DNA from: Vescimonas coprocola
Lineage (GTDB): Bacteria > Bacillota > Clostridia > Oscillospirales > Oscillospiraceae
Assembly: GCF_018408575.1 (NCBI RefSeq)
Contig: NZ_AP023418.1
Location: forward strand, 434,001 to 498,000
Reading direction: 5' to 3'
DNA: 64,000 nucleotides
Both the position numbers and the translations under genes were made by a program. The notes beneath the pieces are model-generated. The model was not told where the DNA came from, made no database searches, and saw only the letters and a program-made list of their open reading frames with translations. Of this stretch, positions 59,559 through 64,000 are shown one piece after another; within the stretch, counting starts at the first letter, position 1, and every line of letters starts with the position of its first letter.

Positions 59559-60892
59559 ATGCTGCCGACAAAGAAAAAACCCTGGATGAGGGGGAGCAGC
59601 AATACGCCGTCACCGGAATTGGCTGCAGGGCGGAGTCTGCCGCAGGGGAGATGGCTGCCGTGCAGAGGCGCTTCGGCAAAGCCGGCGGCAATGTGGCCTA
59701 CCACGCTTACCAGTCCTTCAAGACCGGTGAGGTCACGGCGGAGGAATGCCATCGCATCGGCGTGGAGACGGCGCGGCAGCTTTGGGGGAACGACCGGCAG
59801 GTGCTTGTTGCCACCCACTTCAACACCGGCACTTATCACAACCACTTTGTTGTGAATCCGGTGAATATGTGGACGGGCAAAAAGCTGGAGGCAAAATACG
59901 AGGTCTACTACAAGCTGCGGGATATGTCCGACCGTATCTGCAAGGAGCATGGCCTGTCGGTGGTGAAAAATCCCCAGCGGCACAAAACAGCGCGGTCGGT
60001 CTACTTCGCCGAAAAGAACGGCGAGCCCACCCGCTACAACCTCATGCGGCGGGCACTGGACGAGGCGCTGACGATATCGAGCAGCTGGACGGAGCTGAGT
60101 GCCGTGCTGCGGAAGAAGGGCTATGTGTTCGTGTGCGATCCCTACCGCAGGTACGCCACCATCCGTTCTTTAAGCGCTAAAAAGTGTATGCGCACCTTCC
60201 GGCTGGGAGCCGAATATGACAAGGAGGCGCTGCAGGACAGGCTGCTGGAGAACCAGTGGGACATCCGTGTGACCCGGCGCTATTTTGAATTCATGAGGCC
60301 CTACACACGGGAATATGCCAGGAAAAATCCGCCGACGGAAAAATATTACCGGCAGCGGGATTTCTATCTGCATTTGCCCCGTGTCACCGGGTATTTGAGC
60401 TTCTTCCGCTGTGTGGCAATCGTGCTGGGCGTTGCGCCGCTGTACGAAAAGGAGTATCGGCAGCCCCTGTCGGCAGAGTGCCGGGAGGCTTGCCGCAAGC
60501 TAGATCGCTTCACCGCTGAGATAACGCTGGTGTGTCGGGAGCATTTGGACACGCCGGAGGATGTGCAGAGGTTTCTTGCACGAATGGACAAGGAGATGGA
60601 TGCAATAACCGCTGCACGCAGCAAAATCCGCAATAAGCAGCGAGGCTGCGCCGATCCTGCGGAGAGGGTCGAGCTGAAAAAGTCCTGCGCCGCCTGCACC
60701 GCAGAGCTTTCCCGGCTTCGGAAGCAAAAGCAAACCGCCTATAACATGATTGAGGATAACCCAAAGCTGAAAGCCCTCTTGGCGTGTGAATTGGACGCGT
60801 GGATGGAAAACGACCCCTACCTCTCCCTGCGGGAGAAGCAGGTGCTGCGAAATCAGCGACCGTCCCAAGAGGACAAGACGATTATACGATGA
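59555..60892 (+). pseudogene. relaxase remnant lacking its N-terminus
   Basis: From VYAADKEKTLDEGEQQYAVTG the frame matches MobP/MobL-type relaxases, including the metal motif HFNTGTYHNHFVVNPV. The first 40 or so residues, which carry the N-terminal catalytic tyrosine, are missing. The C-terminal region is coiled coil and seems intact to a normal stop. It is a fossil of a different mobile element from the ICE described to the left, having clearly different sequence from that relaxase. Confidence 0.75.
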
Positions 60893-60905
60893 AAGGAAGA
60901 ATTCG

Positions 60906-61125
60906 ATGAAGAACGACCGATCGATTGATTTGGGGCTGACCGGGTATGAGGAGCTTTTTATGAGCACGGAGGAACGGCTCGATGCGAAAAAGCCAAAGGT
61001 AGAGGCAATCCCGCTGGCTGACCTCACACCCTTTCAAAATCACCCCTTCCAGGTGAAGGAGGACGAGGAAATGGCGCAGCTCATGCGGAGCATTGCCGAT
61101 GCCGGCGTACTCTCTCCGGCGGGAG
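60906..61125 (+). pseudogene. ParB-family protein, 3'-truncated
   Basis: MKNDRSIDLGLTGYEELFMSTEERLD followed by IPLADLTPFQNHPFQVKEDEEMAQLMRSIADAGVLSP is the start of a ParB/Spo0J-like partition protein as found after relaxase or repA genes in these elements. Homology ends at about residue 71; the remaining frame to 61202 reads through the opposing transporter gene. AAAGGAAGAATTCG precedes the ATG. Confidence 0.75.
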
Positions 61126-61141
61126 GCAGTATTTTATGGGA

Positions 61142-62473
61142 TCAGAATGCGACCTTCATAAACAGGGCAACGCAGCACAGGATAACAGCCAGCGGAACAT
61201 AAAGGTACCGGCCGATGCCATACCACAGGCGGCCGTGGGTCTTCCCGCTGCCGGTATTGATGGCCGAAAGCAGCTCGTCCTTTTTCATTACATAGAACCA
61301 GGAAACAGCGCCCAGCGTAGCGCCGATGGGGATGATATAGATGGAAACAAGATCCATCCACGGCCCCCATTGGGAGATGGTCTCCATACCGATGCCGAAG
61401 CCAAGGCACAGTACGGCCAGGATGATGAGGGTAGCGGTGCGGCTCAGCCGGGGGAACCGGTTCTGGAGCGATTCCGCCACGGCCTCGAACATGTTTTGCA
61501 GCGAGCTGACCCCGGCAAAGATCATGGCGATATACAGGATAACGGCAAACAGCTGACCTAGGGGAATATCCTGCAAAATGGTGGGCAGCGTGACAAACAG
61601 CAGGCTGGGTCCCGCGCCTACATCCAGCCCGTAGGAAAAGCAGGCCGGGATGATGACCAGCGCGGCCACCACCGCAGCGATGGTATCAAACAGGGCGGTA
61701 TGCTGTGCCACTCCCACCACATCCTCCTGCGGAGAGAGATAAGCCCCGTAGACGATCATGCCGCTGCCGGTGACCGAAAGCGAGAAAAACGCCTGCCCCA
61801 TGGCCCAGATCCAGATCATGGGGTCTGTCAGGGCCTCCCACCGCGGAGTAAACATAAACCGATATCCCTCCGCAGCGCCGGGCAGGAAAAATACCCGTAC
61901 CGCCAGCACCAGGAAGATGAGGAAAAACAGCGGCATCATGATCTTATTGGTCTTTTCTATGCTGTGGGCCCCCAGAAACAGCGTAAGCAGGGTGCCCACC
62001 ACTACGATGATGTGATAAGGCACCACCGAATAGGGCTGCGCCGAAAAAGAGGCAAACCAGGCGGCGGTATCGGCGGTCATCAGGGTGCCGGTCAGGGAAT
62101 CCACCAGCGCTTTCAGCACATAGGTAACAATAACGGCATACCCGATAGCGATGCACAGGGAGCCCACCAGCGGCAGCCAGCCCAGCACACCGCCCACCTT
62201 CCCGGCTGTTTCTCCACGGGTGGCCCAGGCATTGCGGTAGGCCCCCAGGGTGCCGGTGGCCGCCCGCCGCCCCATGGCGAATTCCGCCGGAAGGCCGACA
62301 TAGCTGAAGATAAAGACAAACAGCAGGTAGATCAGCAGGAAAGCCCCGCCGCCATTACTGCCCAGTTTGTTTGGGAAACCCCATACATTGGCCATTCCTA
62401 CCGCCGAACCGACCGAGGCCAGAATGAAGCCCCACCGGCTGGCAAAGCTCCGTGTGCTTTTTTGATGTTTCAT
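61142..62473 (-). CDS. sodium-dependent transporter (NSS/SNF family)
   Basis: The 443-residue protein begins FASRWGFILASVGSAVGMANVWGFPNKLGSNGGGAFLLIYLLF, the helix 1 unwound region of neurotransmitter:sodium symporters, and has about 11-12 hydrophobic segments. The Na+ and substrate site residues (SAVGMANVWGFP, FFSLSVTGSGM) are conserved. Bacterial members import amino acids such as tryptophan or tyrosine. The ATG after CGGAGAAAATGAA was chosen. It seems intact and is probably a host chromosomal gene, convergent with the ParB fragment. Confidence 0.93.
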   Translation of the reverse strand: MKHQKSTRSFASRWGFILASVGSAVGMANVWGFPNKLGSNGGGAFLLIYLLFVFIFSYVGLPAEFAMGRRAATGTLGAYRNAWATRGETAGKVGGVLGWLPLVGSLCIAIGYAVIVTYVLKALVDSLTGTLMTADTAAWFASFSAQPYSVVPYHIIVVVGTLLTLFLGAHSIEKTNKIMMPLFFLIFLVLAVRVFFLPGAAEGYRFMFTPRWEALTDPMIWIWAMGQAFFSLSVTGSGMIVYGAYLSPQEDVVGVAQHTALFDTIAAVVAALVIIPACFSYGLDVGAGPSLLFVTLPTILQDIPLGQLFAVILYIAMIFAGVSSLQNMFEAVAESLQNRFPRLSRTATLIILAVLCLGFGIGMETISQWGPWMDLVSIYIIPIGATLGAVSWFYVMKKDELLSAINTGSGKTHGRLWYGIGRYLYVPLAVILCCVALFMKVAF

Positions 62474-62629
62474 TTCATTTTCTCCGTTTCCATAAAACAA
62501 GCCGTGCCTTGCGGCCGGCTTGCTGCTCCCTGCTATTTTAGCGCTTTATATCGAAAGAGTCAACACAGCCCCGCCCGGTATTCCAAATATCCGCAAAAAT
62601 ATGCTTGACAAATTAAGGAGGACAACACC

Positions 62630-62884
62630 ATGCAGGAATTGCAGATCGGCAGAGTTTACCGCCACTTTAAGGGCGATTATTACCTGGTGGAGGGCCTGGC
62701 GCACGATTCGGAAAGCGGCGTGCCCTGTGTCATCTACCGCAAGCTGTACGGGGATGGCGGCCTGTGGGTCCGCCCGCTGGAGATGTTCCTTAGCCGGGTA
62801 GACCGGGAAAAATACCCGGAGGTCCGCCAGGAATACCGCTTCCAGCTGCAGGAGATCGCCAGTGTGGCGCATCACGGGGAGTGA
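62630..62884 (+). CDS. DUF1653 domain protein
   Basis: The 84-residue protein (IGRVYRHFKGDYYLVEGLAHDSESGVPCVIYRKLYGDGGLWVRPLEMFLSRVDREKYPEV) is a clear DUF1653 member, a small SH3-like fold of unknown function. AAGGAGGA lies upstream of the ATG. A KTR-type gene follows after 9 bp. Confidence 0.88.
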   Translation: MQELQIGRVYRHFKGDYYLVEGLAHDSESGVPCVIYRKLYGDGGLWVRPLEMFLSRVDREKYPEVRQEYRFQLQEIASVAHHGE

Positions 62885-62893
62885 GGCTGTCCC

Positions 62894-63094
62894 ATGGAGT
62901 GTGAAAAGATTCACTGGGTGCTGTGCCCGGCCTGCTGGGGCAAAACCCGCACCTAGATCCGGGAGGATACCATACCGGAAAATTTCCCGCTGTTCTGCCC
63001 CAAGTGTAAACAGACCTTCCTGGTGGCAGCCCACAGTGGAAAAATAGAATACAGAGCAATCATGCCAGACGCAGAGACGCAGAGCCGAACTTGA
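62894..63094 (+). pseudogene. cysteine-rich KTR-type protein with in-frame TAG
   Basis: The frame reads MECEKIHWVLCPACWGKTRT, stop (TAG, 62954-62956), IREDTIPENFPLFCPKCKQTFLVAA-, ending DAETQSRT. Both CxxC pairs and the KTR...IREDT...NFPLFCPKC pattern belong to the cysteine-rich KTR family of mobile elements. The TAG occupies a position that is usually Lys or Val, and one base change from AAG would explain it. A pseudogene is most likely. Confidence 0.75.
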
Positions 63095-63203
63095 TTCCAT
63101 TCCAGGTTTGCTCTGCGTTTTTGCGTCGAAGGAAAGGAGACAGAACCCCTATGAAAGAAATTACCGTACGCCTGCTGCTGGCTGCGGCAGTGCTTATGCA
63201 TGA

Positions 63204-64000
63204 TATCCCGGCACGGAGGCGCTGCTGTGGCTGGAGATTATCCGCAGCTTGGTGGAAAAGACTACCTTTTCCTCTTACACGCAGATGGTAAAGGGGAAGA
63301 TTGCGCCGTATTTCCGAAACACCGGACTGACGCTGGACGGAATCCAAGCCAAGCACATTCAGAGCTTTTATCTGCATGAGCTGAAAACCGTGTCGTCCGG
63401 TACGGTGATCCACTATCACGCCAATATCCACAAGGCACTGAAATACGCCGTCAAAATGGACCTGATTCCCTTCAACCCCGCCGACAAGGTGGAGCGCCCC
63501 AAGAAGCAGCGGTACATTGCAGACTATTACCGGCAGGAGGAGCTGGAGAGGCTGCTGGAAGCGTCCAAGGATCATCCGTACTCCCTGCTGATTCAGATGA
63601 CCGCCTTTTACGGCCTGCGCCGCAGCGAGGCGCTGGGGCTGAAATGGGACGCCATCGACTTTGAGCGGGACACCATCACCATTAAGCACATTGTAACCAA
63701 CGCAAAGATAGACGGCAAATGTGAAATCGTCTGCGCCGACCGTGCCAAGACGAAATCCAGCCTGCGCTCCCTGCCGCTGGTCAGCAACATCCGGGAAAAG
63801 CTGCTGGCGCTGAGGGAGCAGCAAAAGGAGAATCGGCGCGTATGCGGAAATTGCTACAGCAAAAAGTATGACGGCTATGTTTTTGTGGATGCCATGGGCA
63901 ATATCTTCAACCCCAGAAGCGTTACCGCCAATTTCAGCAAGCTGCTGGAGCAGAACGGCCTGCGGCACATTCGCTTTCACGACCTCAGACACAGCTGCGC
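63204..64000 (+). pseudogene. tyrosine integrase, N-terminus missing, runs off the window
   Basis: After a TGA at 63201-63203 the frame gives YPGTEALLWLEIIRSLVEKTTFSSYTQMVKGKIAPYF, a core-binding domain, then the catalytic domain with YGLRRSEALGLKWD (Arg) and RFHDLRHSC (HxxR) at the window edge. The N-terminal AP2-like arm-binding domain expected of Tn916-type integrases is missing; the preceding in-phase sequence is unrelated. It may be a pseudogene or a frameshifted gene, and its 3' end is not seen. Confidence 0.75.

Noticed and set aside
63151-63200. ATG with ribosome binding site (MKEITVRLLLAAAVLMHD) as the true integrase start
   Set aside because: It is in a different frame from the integrase, and its sequence does not resemble the arm-binding domain; a frameshift could still link them.
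1-64000. CRISPR arrays, rRNA or tRNA genes
   Set aside because: No regularly spaced direct repeats and no rRNA or tRNA cores were seen on either strand.

Overview
The window is almost entirely a large integrative and conjugative element (ICE) of the Tn1549-like type, from a gut Firmicute, most likely a clostridial host of the Oscillospiraceae/Ruminococcaceae kind. Evidence is the conserved gene order (RepA end, PcfB, VirD4, Maff2, TrbL/VirB6-like, PrgI, VirB4, NlpC/P60, DUF4315, DUF4366, TopB, ArdC-like, TTRAP), AGGAGG ribosome binding sites and occasional TTG/GTG starts. No rRNA, tRNA or CRISPR array was seen. Species cannot be fixed from the sequence.

Layout. 1-20.8 kb (+): conjugation module, a co-directional operon with many overlapping start/stop codons that encodes the coupling protein, mating channel, cell-wall hydrolase, topoisomerase and several DNA-modifying or anti-restriction proteins, ending at a strong terminator. 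20.9-22.9 kb: a small regulator, a SLOG protein and an orphan. 22.9-36.3 kb (-): a defence island made of a type I restriction-modification system whose specificity genes lie in an invertible, recombinase-bearing cassette, plus DUF3800, NYN-domain and DinG-like proteins. 36.5-38.2 kb (-): relaxase and MobC with a candidate oriT. 38.4-48.7 kb (-): a stress/accessory cassette (SIMPL, vWA, YolD, Y-family polymerase, macro domain, flavodoxin, metalloproteases, XRE repressor plus ImmA). 48.7-57.2 kb (+): a regulated promoter, a second ImmA-like protein, a zinc ribbon, a sigma-like factor with a structured leader, a roughly 510 bp structured noncoding stretch, and three complete large serine recombinases followed by a short recombinase-like protein lacking the catalytic serine.

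The right boundary of the ICE is near 57.27 kb, where a fourth large recombinase gene resumes without its catalytic N-terminus; the simplest reading is that the ICE inserted into that gene. Beyond it (57.3-64 kb) lies a patchwork of broken genes: methyltransferase and hydrolase fragments, a relaxase and a ParB remnant, an intact sodium-dependent transporter, a DUF1653 protein, a KTR-type cysteine-rich protein with an in-frame stop, and a tyrosine integrase lacking its N-terminus that runs off the window.

The most notable system is the hsdS shuffling cassette: four copies of a 14-17 bp site (core TAAACGATAATTTA) in alternating orientation bracket two alternative second target-recognition halves, with a tyrosine recombinase between them. 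Two 5' halves and two 3' halves could give four specificities. Other leads are a repeated candidate oriT sequence at 38.3 and 50.9 kb, a putative new structured RNA at about 50.94-51.33 kb, and an attenuator-like leader before the sigma-like gene.
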